Of a stretch of DNA of 64,000 nucleotides, positions 53,097-61,814 are shown in pieces; position 1 is the first letter of the stretch; each line of letters opens with the position of its first letter. Under the pieces are notes generated by a model. That model was not told the origin of the DNA, searched no databases, and was given only the letters and a program-made list of their open reading frames with translations. Location: assembly GCA_023432985.1 (NCBI GenBank), contig JAEZEQ010000042.1:5834-69833 (forward strand), given 5' to 3'. The DNA is from Bacteroidota bacterium. Its GTDB lineage: Bacteria > Bacteroidota > Bacteroidia > CAIKAF01. The position numbers and the translations under genes are program-made.

Positions 53097-53816
53097 TTAT
53101 TTTGCCAATTTTCTTTTATACATCATTACACTATTTTGCAAACCCAAATATAAGGCATCCGAAATCAACGCATGGCCTATAGACACTTCTTGTAAACCGG
53201 GAACGCTCTCGGCAAAATAAGCCAGATTTTCCAGACTTAAATCATGCCCCGCATTTATCCCAAGTCCATGCCTAAGTGCAGCTTCAGCGGTTTGAATATA
53301 AGGCTGAACAGCCTGCTCTCTGTCTTGCTCATAGCTTCGCGCATAGGCCTCTGTATATAATTCAATCCGATCGGTACCGGTCTCTGCAGCAAATGGAACC
53401 TGTTCCGGATCGGGATCCAAGAATATGCTTACACGTGCTCCCGAATCGGCTTTTATACTTTGTATGATTTCTTTCAAAAAATCTCCGAACTTTTTACAAT
53501 CCCAGCCGGCATTACTGGTAAGTACGTTCGGCGCATCGGGAACTAAGGTCACTTGTGCGGGTTTTACCTCTTTTATCAATTGTAAAAAATCGGGACTGGG
53601 ATAGCCTTCTATGTTAAATTCTACGTTCAGGACTTTCGCCAATGCATACACATCGGCCCTGCGAATATGTCTCTCATCCGGCCGCGGATGCACGGTAATG
53701 CCGTCAGCCCCAAAGCTTACTATGTCCAAAGCGGCCTTAATCACATCGGGGGTATTGGCCCCGCGGGCATTGCGCAAAGTTGCAATCTTATTTATGTTTA
53801 CGGATAATTGTAGCAT
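53097..53816 (-). CDS. pdxJ: Pyridoxine 5'-phosphate synthase
   Basis: The 239-aa TIM-barrel enzyme condenses 1-deoxyxylulose 5-phosphate with 3-amino-2-oxopropyl phosphate in vitamin B6 synthesis. Conserved pieces are LSVNINKIATLRNARG, DGITVHPRPDERHI (catalytic His and Arg), FNIEGYPS, QVTLVPD and GLGINAGHDLS (second His), then VSIGHALISDALY. It is first in the cluster pdxJ, hydrolase, metal receptor. It is divergent from the CBS-domain gene, with about 120 bp between them. I saw no consensus -7 box close to the start. Confidence 0.97.
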   Translation of the reverse strand: MLQLSVNINKIATLRNARGANTPDVIKAALDIVSFGADGITVHPRPDERHIRRADVYALAKVLNVEFNIEGYPSPDFLQLIKEVKPAQVTLVPDAPNVLTSNAGWDCKKFGDFLKEIIQSIKADSGARVSIFLDPDPEQVPFAAETGTDRIELYTEAYARSYEQDREQAVQPYIQTAEAALRHGLGINAGHDLSLENLAYFAESVPGLQEVSIGHALISDALYLGLQNSVMMYKRKLAK

Positions 53817-53935
53817 TTGATTATTTTATTTATACATTAGTTTCCGATTTATAAGGGACAAAATGGCATTTTATAACATTAAAAAAACAAGAATAATGCA
53901 AACGATATTTGCCCCTTTTACGTTACAAAGATAAG

Positions 53936-54595
53936 ATGATTGCCGAACAACTCATATCCTTCGAAGTTCCACCTCTGAAATTGAGCGATAACGGACTGCG
54001 CGCCATGGCCTGGATGGAGGAACTGCGCGTACACCACCTGCCTATTGTCAACGGACGTAAATACCTGGGCATAGTGAGCGAAGATGATATTTTCGAAATG
54101 AATAAGCCCGAATTGCCCTTCTCTGAACATAAAATATCTCTTATTGCACCCCAAGTGCGTACTTTTCAACATGTGTTCGACGTACTGAAAGTAATGACCG
54201 AACTCAAACTCTCGGTTATTCCCGTTATTAATGAACAGGACGAGTACTACGGTGCCATTACCCGTAACGCATTGGTCGACAATATCGCGCAAATGTCCTC
54301 GGTGAAAGAACCCGGAGCTGTGGTTATGCTCAGTATGAAAAATTACGATTATAACCTCACCCAATTGGCCGGAATTGTAGAAAGTGAAGGAGGGAAAATT
54401 CTGAACCTGTACGTCAACGCTACAGATGCCGAAAATATAGACGTTATCCTGAAAATTAACCGCACAGACCTCTCTTCTATTAAAAACGCACTCTTTAGAT
54501 ATAAATACCATATCAAAGCCCTTTACCACGAAAGCGAATTCGATGAAGACCTGAAAAGAAGCTACGAAATGCTTATTAATTATATGAATATGTAG
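53936..54595 (+). CDS. CBS-pair protein with C-terminal ACT-like region, 219 aa
   Basis: Two CBS motifs are visible. The first ends LRVHHLPIVNGRKYLGIVSEDD (in part HHLPIVNGRKYLGIVS). The second is VMTELKLSVIPVINEQDEYYGAITRNALV, in part (LSVIPVINEQDEYYGAIT). A C-terminal ~75 residues (VVMLSMKNYDYNLTQLAGIVES in part) resemble an ACT domain. CBS pairs sense adenine nucleotides. The ATG at 53936 is chosen because a GATATTTG -7-like element precedes it by about 17 nt; an in-frame TTG at 53909 lies inside that element. It is followed by nadK after 42 bp. A nucleotide-sensing role is inferred from the domain. Confidence 0.85.
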   Translation: MIAEQLISFEVPPLKLSDNGLRAMAWMEELRVHHLPIVNGRKYLGIVSEDDIFEMNKPELPFSEHKISLIAPQVRTFQHVFDVLKVMTELKLSVIPVINEQDEYYGAITRNALVDNIAQMSSVKEPGAVVMLSMKNYDYNLTQLAGIVESEGGKILNLYVNATDAENIDVILKINRTDLSSIKNALFRYKYHIKALYHESEFDEDLKRSYEMLINYMNM

Positions 54596-54624
54596 AGGCC
54601 GAATTGCAGATGTTTTAAAAAAAC

Positions 54625-54632
54625 TACCTTTG
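54625..54632 (+). promoter_or_regulatory. -7 box TACCTTTG of nadK
   Basis: Exact TAnnTTTG match ending 5 nt before the ATG; it implies a leaderless nadK mRNA. Confidence 0.5.
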
Positions 54633-54637
54633 CATTT

Positions 54638-55537
54638 ATGACAGTGCCTACCATTGCCATTTATGGCAGAAAAATAGAAAAGGAAAATATTCCAACCGTA
54701 TTGGAATTATTCCACAAATTGCGCGATTGCCAATGCCCTATTCTTATTCAAAGTGCCTTCGAAAAAACCCTGAAGCAAAACCTCTCTCTCGATTTTGATT
54801 ATTCTCTTTTTGAACCCAATAGTTCGCTCCAAGGAAAAGCCGATTATTTATTCAGCATAGGCGGAGATGGGACTCTACTGAGCTCTGTTTCTTATATAAA
54901 GGGAACCGAAATTCCAATTGTTGGAGTGAATATAGGCCGACTGGGTTTCTTGTCGTCTATACCCCGTGAAGAAATCTCTAAAGCTATTGAATATATTCTG
55001 CAGGGAAAATTTCACCTCGATAAAAGAAATATGCTCGAAGTCTACGAAGCAGACGGAAAAAAACTAGACCATGCATTGAATGACGTAACCTTGAGTAAGA
55101 CCGACTCCTCGAGCATGATATCGATCGAACTCGAAGTAAATGGCACATATTTTAATACATATTGGGCAGACGGACTCATCATTTCCACCCCGACCGGATC
55201 TACAGCTTATAACTTGAGTTGCGGCGGACCATTGGTGTCCCCGGAATGTAATGTGTTTATTATTACCCCCATAGCCCCACACAACCTGCATATACGGCCT
55301 TTCGTGCTCGATGACAATGCCGACCTGCTCCTCAAAATTAAAAGTCGCTCCGGTAAATTCCTACTCGCAATTGATTCGGCATCAGAAAGAAAATCTGAAA
55401 ACACACAGATTAAACTGAGAAAAGCTCCCTTTCATATTAATTTACTCAGACTTAGTACGGATGAATATATAAATACACTCAGAACCAAAATGTTATGGGG
55501 AACTGATACAAGAAATGATACAAAATTTGCGCATTAA
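54638..55537 (+). CDS. nadK: NAD kinase
   Basis: The 299-aa enzyme phosphorylates NAD to NADP. The ATP/NAD motif FSIGGDGTLLSSV lies at about 75-87. GVNIGRLGFLSSI, the NAD-binding NDV segment (ALNDVTLSKTDSSSM) and the glycine-rich GLIISTPTGSTAYNLSCGGPLV, in part (STPTGSTAYNLSCGGP), follow. TPIAPHNLHIRPFVL completes the signature. It has its own -7 box. It lies next to the PorG-like genes in an arrangement I recall as common in this phylum. Confidence 0.97.
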   Translation: MTVPTIAIYGRKIEKENIPTVLELFHKLRDCQCPILIQSAFEKTLKQNLSLDFDYSLFEPNSSLQGKADYLFSIGGDGTLLSSVSYIKGTEIPIVGVNIGRLGFLSSIPREEISKAIEYILQGKFHLDKRNMLEVYEADGKKLDHALNDVTLSKTDSSSMISIELEVNGTYFNTYWADGLIISTPTGSTAYNLSCGGPLVSPECNVFIITPIAPHNLHIRPFVLDDNADLLLKIKSRSGKFLLAIDSASERKSENTQIKLRKAPFHINLLRLSTDEYINTLRTKMLWGTDTRNDTKFAH

Positions 55538-55557
55538 TAAAAAGAATTATAGCTTTG
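55526..55557 (+). promoter_or_regulatory. Consensus promoter TTTG-N20-TAGCTTTG of the first PorG-like gene
   Basis: TTTG at 55526-55529 and TAGCTTTG at 55550-55557 are separated by 20 nt, both exact. The -33 element lies within the last codons of nadK. Confidence 0.6.
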
Positions 55558-55573
55558 TAGACTGTTTATACCC

Positions 55574-56533
55574 ATGTATATGAAAAAGATAACTCCCCTC
55601 TTTATTACATTATTTATTCTTATTTCCTCTGTAGCACATGCTCAGAAGAAATGGAATCAACAAAAACATTATGCCTACCAAAAATCAAAAATAGAGTTTG
55701 AATTCGGTGTCGGAGCAGGTGTTTCAAACTTTCTGGGGGAACTGGGAGGTGCGAATGCTATAGGAACAAATTTTGCCACCGACCTCGATATGCGCTCTTC
55801 TCGCTATGCTTTTACCGGATTTGCACGCATTTTTTATCATAGACGCATTGCTCAAAAAATAGACTTTACTTATACCAAAATTTACGGCGATGATGCCCGC
55901 ACACAAGAAGCAGCCCGTAATAACAGAAATCTTTCTTTCCGTGCACCTGTATTCGAATTGGGAACCCAATTGGAAATTTATCTGATTGCAGAATCTCAAT
56001 CTACACCCGGAAATCGCCTCACCGGTACACGTAAAAAAGGAAATAATCCCGTTAACTTATATCTTTTCGGAGGTGTTTCCGGATTTTATTTTAACCCCAA
56101 AGGTAAAGACGCAAGCGGTCGCTGGGTAGCCCTGCAACCCCTTGGAACTGAAGGTCAAGGAAATCCCAATTTCCCCACAAGAAAACCATATTCCCGACTC
56201 CAATTAGCCATTCCTTTCGGATTGGGATTCAATGTTAGGGTTAGTCCTATGATACGCGTCGGATTCGAAGCTTCATTACGTAAAACTTTTACCGATTATA
56301 TGGACGATGTCAGTACGACCTATGTTGCTGCTTCTGACCTCAACCCTAAAGATCCGGCAAACGCAGCTTTGGCAGCCTATATGGCCGATAAATCATTGGG
56401 AAATATTCCCGGAGCAACCGCAGCCGGGCAACAAAGAGGAGACCCAAAAGACAAAGACGCTTTCATGACGCTTATGCTCAATGTGAGTTTCCGTTTAGGC
56501 AAAGCAAAACCTTCTATGCCTAAATTCTTCTAA
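55574..56533 (+). CDS. PorG-like (DUF6089) outer-membrane protein, 319 aa
   Basis: A Sec signal (MKKITPLFITLFILISSVAHAQ, split as KKITPLFITLFI and SVAHAQ) is followed by alternating strands of an eight-stranded barrel: FGVGAGVSNFLGELGG, AFTGFARIFYHRRI, NLYLFGGVSGFYFNP and PFGLGFNVRVSP. The late motif TFTDYMDDVSTTY is characteristic of the PorG/DUF6089 group. PorG of Porphyromonas is a T9SS component associated with the PorK/PorN ring. The place upstream of uppS-bamA fits. The start is ATG 55574 or 55580; the second gives the cleaner signal. A paralogue follows 42 bp downstream. Confidence 0.8.
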   Translation: MYMKKITPLFITLFILISSVAHAQKKWNQQKHYAYQKSKIEFEFGVGAGVSNFLGELGGANAIGTNFATDLDMRSSRYAFTGFARIFYHRRIAQKIDFTYTKIYGDDARTQEAARNNRNLSFRAPVFELGTQLEIYLIAESQSTPGNRLTGTRKKGNNPVNLYLFGGVSGFYFNPKGKDASGRWVALQPLGTEGQGNPNFPTRKPYSRLQLAIPFGLGFNVRVSPMIRVGFEASLRKTFTDYMDDVSTTYVAASDLNPKDPANAALAAYMADKSLGNIPGATAAGQQRGDPKDKDAFMTLMLNVSFRLGKAKPSMPKFF

Positions 56534-56575
56534 GCTATCTTACAATTTATTGCTTTTTTCTCCGTTTACGGAAGC

Positions 56576-57436
56576 GTGAAAGGTATCATTACTTCCATAT
56601 TTCTTCTATGCCTCCTGTGCTTCTGCACAACGCTTAGCTATGCACAGAAAAATGAAATCGGTATACATGCCGGGGTCACTTATTATCATGGCGAATTAAA
56701 TCCCATCACTCCTTTTGATGACCCGTTTGTAGGCTTAGGCCTTTTTTACAGAAGAAATTTCAACGGCCATTTCGGTGTACGTGCCAATGTGCTCGCAACC
56801 CGACTTTGGAACGTAGATAAAAATGGGAAAAATGAATACCAAACTTTCCGAAATCAACAATTTAGAAGCCTCCTTGCAGAAGCTGCCATTCTGGGCGAAA
56901 TAAACTTTTTTTGGTACGAACCCGGAAGTGTGAAAAAGGATGCCAATAGGTGGACCCCTTTTATTTTTGCGGGATTTGGCGGATTTTGGTTCCAACCCCA
57001 AAACAAATATCAAGGCACATGGGTCAATGTGAAAGACCTGCATACCGAAGGTCAGGGCCTACTCCCCGACCGCAAACCTTATAAAAGCATTCAACCGGTT
57101 ATCCCCTTCGGAATCGGCGTAAAAGCAACCCCCTTCAAAGGATTTATTATCACTGTAGATTGGGGTATGCGCATGACTTTTACCGACTATCTCGACGATA
57201 TCTCAACCACTTATGCCGACCCCGCAGTTTTAAATCAAACCGGAGGAAAACCGGCTATAGATATTGCCGACCAAAGTGCCGGTTCCTCAGTGTCGAATAT
57301 AGACCGCCAAAGAGGCTTCGCACGCACCAAAGATTGGTACGGATACCTCGGGGTGCACCTGTCTATACGCATTAAAGATAAAAGAAATGATTGTTGGACC
57401 GGCATTAAATCAACCTCGACATTCCGTAAAAAATAA
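56576..57436 (+). CDS. Second PorG-like (DUF6089) outer-membrane protein, 286 aa
   Basis: This is a tandem paralogue of the preceding gene. It has a Sec signal (ending TLSYAQ), then IGIHAGVTYYHGELNP, VGLGLFYRRNF, FIFAGFGGFWFQP and IPFGIGVKATPF, with the diagnostic TFTDYLDDISTTY in the same position. The start is GTG at 56576, preceded by a small hairpin TCCG-TTTA-CGGA, with no ATG nearby. The C-terminus is basic (RKK) rather than the aromatic end of its partner, so it may not be recognised by the Bam machinery in the usual way. Two PorG-like proteins could be assembly partners or one could be specialised for another task (inference). Confidence 0.78.
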   Translation: MKGIITSIFLLCLLCFCTTLSYAQKNEIGIHAGVTYYHGELNPITPFDDPFVGLGLFYRRNFNGHFGVRANVLATRLWNVDKNGKNEYQTFRNQQFRSLLAEAAILGEINFFWYEPGSVKKDANRWTPFIFAGFGGFWFQPQNKYQGTWVNVKDLHTEGQGLLPDRKPYKSIQPVIPFGIGVKATPFKGFIITVDWGMRMTFTDYLDDISTTYADPAVLNQTGGKPAIDIADQSAGSSVSNIDRQRGFARTKDWYGYLGVHLSIRIKDKRNDCWTGIKSTSTFRKK

Positions 57437-57508
57437 GGAACAGCTATTTAGTCGAAGTAATTTTCGAGAATTGCACGCATTTTTCCTCCATTACAATAGA
57501 TAAAATAC

Positions 57509-57516
57509 TACTTTTG
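57509..57516 (+). promoter_or_regulatory. -7 box TACTTTTG of uppS
   Basis: Exact TAnnTTTG match ending 7 nt before the ATG at 57524. Confidence 0.5.
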
Positions 57517-57523
57517 TTCACTT

Positions 57524-58285
57524 ATGTCTTCGCAGAATCAACACAGTTTAGACCCTAATAATATTCCAAAACACGTTGCCGTGATTATGGACGGGAATGG
57601 TCGTTGGGCAAAAAAACGAGGTTTGTCGCGCATTTTCGGACATAGAAATGCCATTAAAGCCGTGCGCGAAACGGTTGAATGTGCCGCCGAAAACGGGGTT
57701 AAATTCCTTACCCTTTACGCTTTTTCTACCGAAAATTGGAGCAGACCACAAGAAGAGGTAAACGGATTATGGGAACTTCTTATCGATTCCTTGCAAAAGG
57801 AAATGGATATGCTCATGAAAAACCAAATCAAACTCCATGCCATTGGCGATATTAATTCTTTGCCCCAAAGCGCACAAAAAAACCTGCAAAAAGCCATAAA
57901 TCAAACGCAAACAAATTCTAAATTAACGGTCATACTCGCCCTGAGCTACAGCTCACGATGGGAAATTATTCAAGCCGTGAAAAGTATAGCCGAAAAAGCA
58001 TATAAACACGAACTAAATCCACAGGATATAGACGCCGAATTGTTTAGCTCGCTCCTATGTACAGCCGGTATCCCCGACCCCGAATTGATGATCAGAACCA
58101 GTGGAGAACAACGTATAAGCAATTACCTGCTCTGGCAATTGGCCTATGCCGAACTCTATTTTACCCCAAAATTATGGCCCGATTTTAGAAAACAAGACTT
58201 TTTAGACGCTTTATTTACTTACCAAAAAAGAGAAAGACGATTTGGAAAAACCGGCGACCAAATTATTGCTGAACAAAATAATTAG
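57524..58285 (+). CDS. uppS: Isoprenyl transferase (undecaprenyl diphosphate synthase)
   Basis: The 253-aa cis-prenyltransferase makes C55 undecaprenyl diphosphate, the lipid carrier for peptidoglycan and surface polysaccharides. Signatures are VAVIMDGNGRWAKKRG at about 19-34 (catalytic Asp), GHRNAIKAVRE, TLYAFSTENWSRP, and the C-terminal pair MIRTSGEQRISNYLLWQLAYAE (in part RTSGEQRISNYLLWQ) and WPDFRKQDFLDA. It is followed after 24 bp by bamA, a neighbourhood shared across Bacteroidota and many proteobacteria. Cytoplasmic, membrane-associated. Confidence 0.97.
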   Translation: MSSQNQHSLDPNNIPKHVAVIMDGNGRWAKKRGLSRIFGHRNAIKAVRETVECAAENGVKFLTLYAFSTENWSRPQEEVNGLWELLIDSLQKEMDMLMKNQIKLHAIGDINSLPQSAQKNLQKAINQTQTNSKLTVILALSYSSRWEIIQAVKSIAEKAYKHELNPQDIDAELFSSLLCTAGIPDPELMIRTSGEQRISNYLLWQLAYAELYFTPKLWPDFRKQDFLDALFTYQKRERRFGKTGDQIIAEQNN

Positions 58286-58309
58286 CAATAAATGTAAGCC
58301 CTTTTCGTT

Positions 58310-60991
58310 ATGAATCTCCGAAAAATGAACATGAAAAAATTAATTTACACCCTATATTTCTTATTTGCATCGATTGCCGTTTCTGTCGCACAAAAGGATG
58401 GATACGTTAGTTATGACAATAATGCGGAATATATTCTGGCCGATATTTCTGTGCGCAGCAATAACGCAAATATTGATAAAGGGTATATTAAACTCCTCTC
58501 GGGATTGGTGATCGGAGATAAAATAAATGTTCCCGGGAAAGAAGTATCTAAAGCCCTTAAAAAATTATGGGACGAAAGAATTTTTAGCGACATCAAAATA
58601 TCCGTACTTAACGCAGATCAAGGTAAGGTTTGGCTCGAAATTTATGTGGAAGAAAGACCCCGTTATCTTCGCTCTAAATTTGGGGGACTCTCTACTTCCG
58701 AAACGAATACGCTTAAGGATCTGGTGAAAATTTTTAATGGCGAAATTCTTACCCCAAACCTCATTTATAATGCCAAATACCGCATTAAAGATTATCTCGA
58801 CGATAAAGGTTATCTCTCCGCAAAAATCGATGTTACGGAACGCCTCGATACCTCCGGAGTAATAGACGGAATCGAACTCCTTTGGGATATTAAAAAAGGA
58901 GAAAAAGTGAAAATCGAAAATATTATCATCGAAGGGAATGCACAACTCGACGATTTTGAGGTTAAACAAAATATGAAAAACACCCGGGAAAGAAGCAAAT
59001 TCACCCTCGGTGACGACCTCTGGAAACTTATCTCTAAACCAAATAGATCGGTAAAAAATATTTATAAGGAAGAAGAAAAATTGGGCTTCTATCCAAGTAT
59101 TATCAAATATGTTCAATCTACTTTCCGATTCAATATCTTTAAAGCTTCCAAATTCGTTGAACCCGATTATGAAGACGATAAAGACGCTATTATTGCCGCT
59201 TATAATAAAAACGGATTCCGCGATGCACGTATTTTAGACGATTCGGTGTGGACCGAAGGCTCGAATATGTATATTAAAATTAAACTCGAAGAAGGAAATA
59301 AATATTTTATACGAAATGTATCCTGGCTCGGTAATACAAAATATACCACTGACGACTTAAATAATATAGCCAATATCAGAAAAGGAGATGTCTATAATCA
59401 GGATAAAATCGACAAAATCATCAATTTTAATCCAACCGGACTCGATATTGGAAGCCTCTACCAAGATAATGGATATCTCTTTTTCCAAATTACACCCGTA
59501 GAAACTTCTATAGGCGAAGATTCTGTGGATTTGGAATTCCGTATTTATGAAGGCAAACAAGCACGTATTGGACGTGTAACGGTTTCGGGGAATACTAAAA
59601 CCAGCGACCACGTTATCCTGCGCGAGGTACGTACCCGCCCGGGCGAATTGTTCAGCCGCTCGGATATTATTCGTACTCAACAAGAATTAGGTGCTCTTGG
59701 CTATTTCAACCCACAAAGTATGAATGTAATCCCTAAACCAAACCCCTCTGACGGAACCGTGGATATAGAATATGTGGTGGAAGAACAACCCAATGACCAG
59801 GTAGAACTTTCGGGTGGATACGGATACAGAACCCTGGTAGGAAACCTCGGGGTTACTTTTAATAATTTCTCTACACGAAATTTGTTTAAACGTAGCGCAT
59901 GGAAACCCGTACCAAGCGGAGACGGACAAAGATTGAGCCTCAGAATTTCTTCCTCAGGCCCTTATTTCCAGGCTTATACTTTTGGGTTTACTGAACCCTG
60001 GCTCGGCGGAAAAAAACCCATCTCTTTCTCCCTAAATGCCTATCATAACCGAAGCAATTTCTCGGCATACGCACCTACAAACGCCGCAGCAAGCGATACA
60101 TCCAGGATTACTTCTACTGCCGTGTCTATGACCATAGGTAAAAGATTGAAATGGCCCGACGATTTCTTTAATTTATTTTTTACGGTGAAATGGGAAATGT
60201 ATACCCTCAAAAATTACGAACTTACTCCCGGATACGCGAATGGTACTGCTCAAAAACTCGCACTCAATATATCCCTGGGACGTAATTCGACCAATGACCA
60301 AATCTTCCCTACGCGCGGATCAGATATCCAGGCATCGGTCGAACTTACACCGCCTTACAGCGCATTTACTAATGTTGATTACCGATCTAAATCTATAGCC
60401 GAACAAAATAACTGGCTCGAATATCATAAATGGAAATTCAGCGCCAAGTTTTATAGCGGCCTCGGTAAAGGTAAAATCGGAGAAAGATTGGTGTTCTATA
60501 ACCGTTTCGAATTCGGATACCTCGGAAATTATACCGCCAGAAAACCGGAAACGATGTTCGAAAGATTCCAGGTCGGCGGATCCGGACTTACCGCATTGGG
60601 CGGATTCTCGACCCAATTTATTGGACGAGAAATTATTGCTCTTAGAGGATATCCCGATAATTCACTCACCCCCGGCTACGCAACAGGCGCACTCACAGGA
60701 GCCACCGCATACGGAAAAATAACTACCGAATTCCGCGTCCTTATCTCCGGAAACCCAAGCGCTAAAATATTTGCACTCGGATTCCTCGAAGCAGGTAATG
60801 CTTGGAGCGGACTTAAAAATTTCTCGAATTTCAGAATTAATAAATCGGCCGGAGTCGGTGTACGTTTATTCTTGCCTATGTTCGGATTGATTGGGGTAGA
60901 TTACGGATTCGGTTTCGATCCTATACCAGGAATACCCGAATCGGAACGCAAAAAAGGAAATTTCCACTTCTTAATCGGTCAACAATTTTAA
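58310..60991 (+). CDS. bamA: Outer membrane protein assembly factor BamA
   Basis: After a Sec signal (about residues 8-27, ending VSVAQ) come five POTRA-type repeats (about 30-480). Typical phrases are GDKINVPGKEVSKALKKLWD in part, KGEKVKIENIIIEGN and GRVTVSGNTKTSDHVILREV in part. A C-terminal 16-stranded barrel of the Omp85 family then includes LIGVDYGFGFDPIPG-like strands and the terminal beta-signal ending IGQQF with a final Phe. BamA folds and inserts beta-barrels, including SprA and the PorG-like proteins of this window. The ATG at 58310 could be replaced by 58325 or 58331, which give a shorter n-region. At 893 aa it is long for BamA, as is usual in this phylum. Confidence 0.96.
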   Translation: MNLRKMNMKKLIYTLYFLFASIAVSVAQKDGYVSYDNNAEYILADISVRSNNANIDKGYIKLLSGLVIGDKINVPGKEVSKALKKLWDERIFSDIKISVLNADQGKVWLEIYVEERPRYLRSKFGGLSTSETNTLKDLVKIFNGEILTPNLIYNAKYRIKDYLDDKGYLSAKIDVTERLDTSGVIDGIELLWDIKKGEKVKIENIIIEGNAQLDDFEVKQNMKNTRERSKFTLGDDLWKLISKPNRSVKNIYKEEEKLGFYPSIIKYVQSTFRFNIFKASKFVEPDYEDDKDAIIAAYNKNGFRDARILDDSVWTEGSNMYIKIKLEEGNKYFIRNVSWLGNTKYTTDDLNNIANIRKGDVYNQDKIDKIINFNPTGLDIGSLYQDNGYLFFQITPVETSIGEDSVDLEFRIYEGKQARIGRVTVSGNTKTSDHVILREVRTRPGELFSRSDIIRTQQELGALGYFNPQSMNVIPKPNPSDGTVDIEYVVEEQPNDQVELSGGYGYRTLVGNLGVTFNNFSTRNLFKRSAWKPVPSGDGQRLSLRISSSGPYFQAYTFGFTEPWLGGKKPISFSLNAYHNRSNFSAYAPTNAAASDTSRITSTAVSMTIGKRLKWPDDFFNLFFTVKWEMYTLKNYELTPGYANGTAQKLALNISLGRNSTNDQIFPTRGSDIQASVELTPPYSAFTNVDYRSKSIAEQNNWLEYHKWKFSAKFYSGLGKGKIGERLVFYNRFEFGYLGNYTARKPETMFERFQVGGSGLTALGGFSTQFIGREIIALRGYPDNSLTPGYATGALTGATAYGKITTEFRVLISGNPSAKIFALGFLEAGNAWSGLKNFSNFRINKSAGVGVRLFLPMFGLIGVDYGFGFDPIPGIPESERKKGNFHFLIGQQF

Positions 60992-61009
60992 TCGCAATTC
61001 TTTTTTATT

Positions 61010-61651
61010 ATGAAATATATGCCTAAATCTTTCTGTTTTGCTCTACTTGCACTGGGAATGGCATTTTTTTTACTTCCCGCTCATAAAATTCAAGCCCAGA
61101 AATTTGCCTATGTAGACTCGAAATATATACTCGAAAATATGCCGGAATATAAAGCCGCTTCTATGCAACTTAATAATATCTCCATACGCTGGCAAAGCGA
61201 AATCGATGCAAAAATAGCCGGACTAAAAACCAAACGAGATGCTTATGAGGCAGAAAAAGTATTGCTTACCGACGAAATGAGAGCCCAAAAAGAAACTCAA
61301 CTCGACGAATGGCAAAATGAAATTCTCGAACTGCAACGCAAACGATTCGGACCTAAAGGAGATCTATTCCAAAAACAAGCCGAACTCATACAACCTATTC
61401 AAGATAAGGTCTACCAAACTATTCAAACCTACGCCGAAAATAAAAATTATGGTATGATCTTCGATAAAGCAGGTAGCACCACCGTTATGTATGGAAACGA
61501 CCGATTCGATATCAGTGATAATATATTGCTCGAAATGGGAATTGAACCCGGACAAAATAATGAACCCGACGATATAGATGAACCGGGAAGCGGTAATGGC
61601 GTTATCCAAAATACACGCGATGATGCCAAAGATATGCTCCGTAAACCCTAA
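61010..61651 (+). CDS. OmpH/Skp family periplasmic chaperone, 213 aa
   Basis: A signal segment (ending AHKIQAQ) is followed by the Skp signature FAYVDSKYILENMPEYKAA. A long charged helical hairpin comes next (IDAKIAGLKTKRDAYEAEK in part, EWQNEILELQRKRFG), then the return strand MIFDKAGSTTVMYGN. Skp-type proteins carry unfolded outer-membrane proteins to BamA, whose gene is 18 bp upstream. The C-terminal ~30 residues are Asp/Glu/Asn-rich and low-complexity, an extra tail that is not in the core family. Many Bacteroidota carry two skp-like genes in tandem; only one is here. Confidence 0.92.
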   Translation: MKYMPKSFCFALLALGMAFFLLPAHKIQAQKFAYVDSKYILENMPEYKAASMQLNNISIRWQSEIDAKIAGLKTKRDAYEAEKVLLTDEMRAQKETQLDEWQNEILELQRKRFGPKGDLFQKQAELIQPIQDKVYQTIQTYAENKNYGMIFDKAGSTTVMYGNDRFDISDNILLEMGIEPGQNNEPDDIDEPGSGNGVIQNTRDDAKDMLRKP

Positions 61652-61787
61652 TTAATCCCAACTTTTCTCCTAAAAAAACTGTATGCTTTTCTTTTGAAAA
61701 AAGTATGCATGCATCACAAGCCTGTATATCAAGCCTCTTCTGTTCAAAAAAAATAAAATAATTTATTTCATGCTTTCAAAAACTGTT

Positions 61788-61795
61788 TACATTTG
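61788..61795 (+). promoter_or_regulatory. -7 box TACATTTG of the glutamate dehydrogenase gene
   Basis: Exact TAnnTTTG match 19 nt before the ATG at 61815. The remaining 61652-61787 region is AT-rich, and I see nothing else certain in it. Confidence 0.45.
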
Positions 61796-61814
61796 TTATA
61801 AATCATGATAAATT

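Noticed and set aside
53918..54529. 203-codon minus-strand frame opposite the CBS gene
   Set aside because: The CBS protein has clear motifs; the antisense product (His/Phe-rich) has none.
58565..59116. 183-codon minus-strand frame opposite bamA
   Set aside because: Phe/Ile-rich shadow of the POTRA region, with no promoter or motif.
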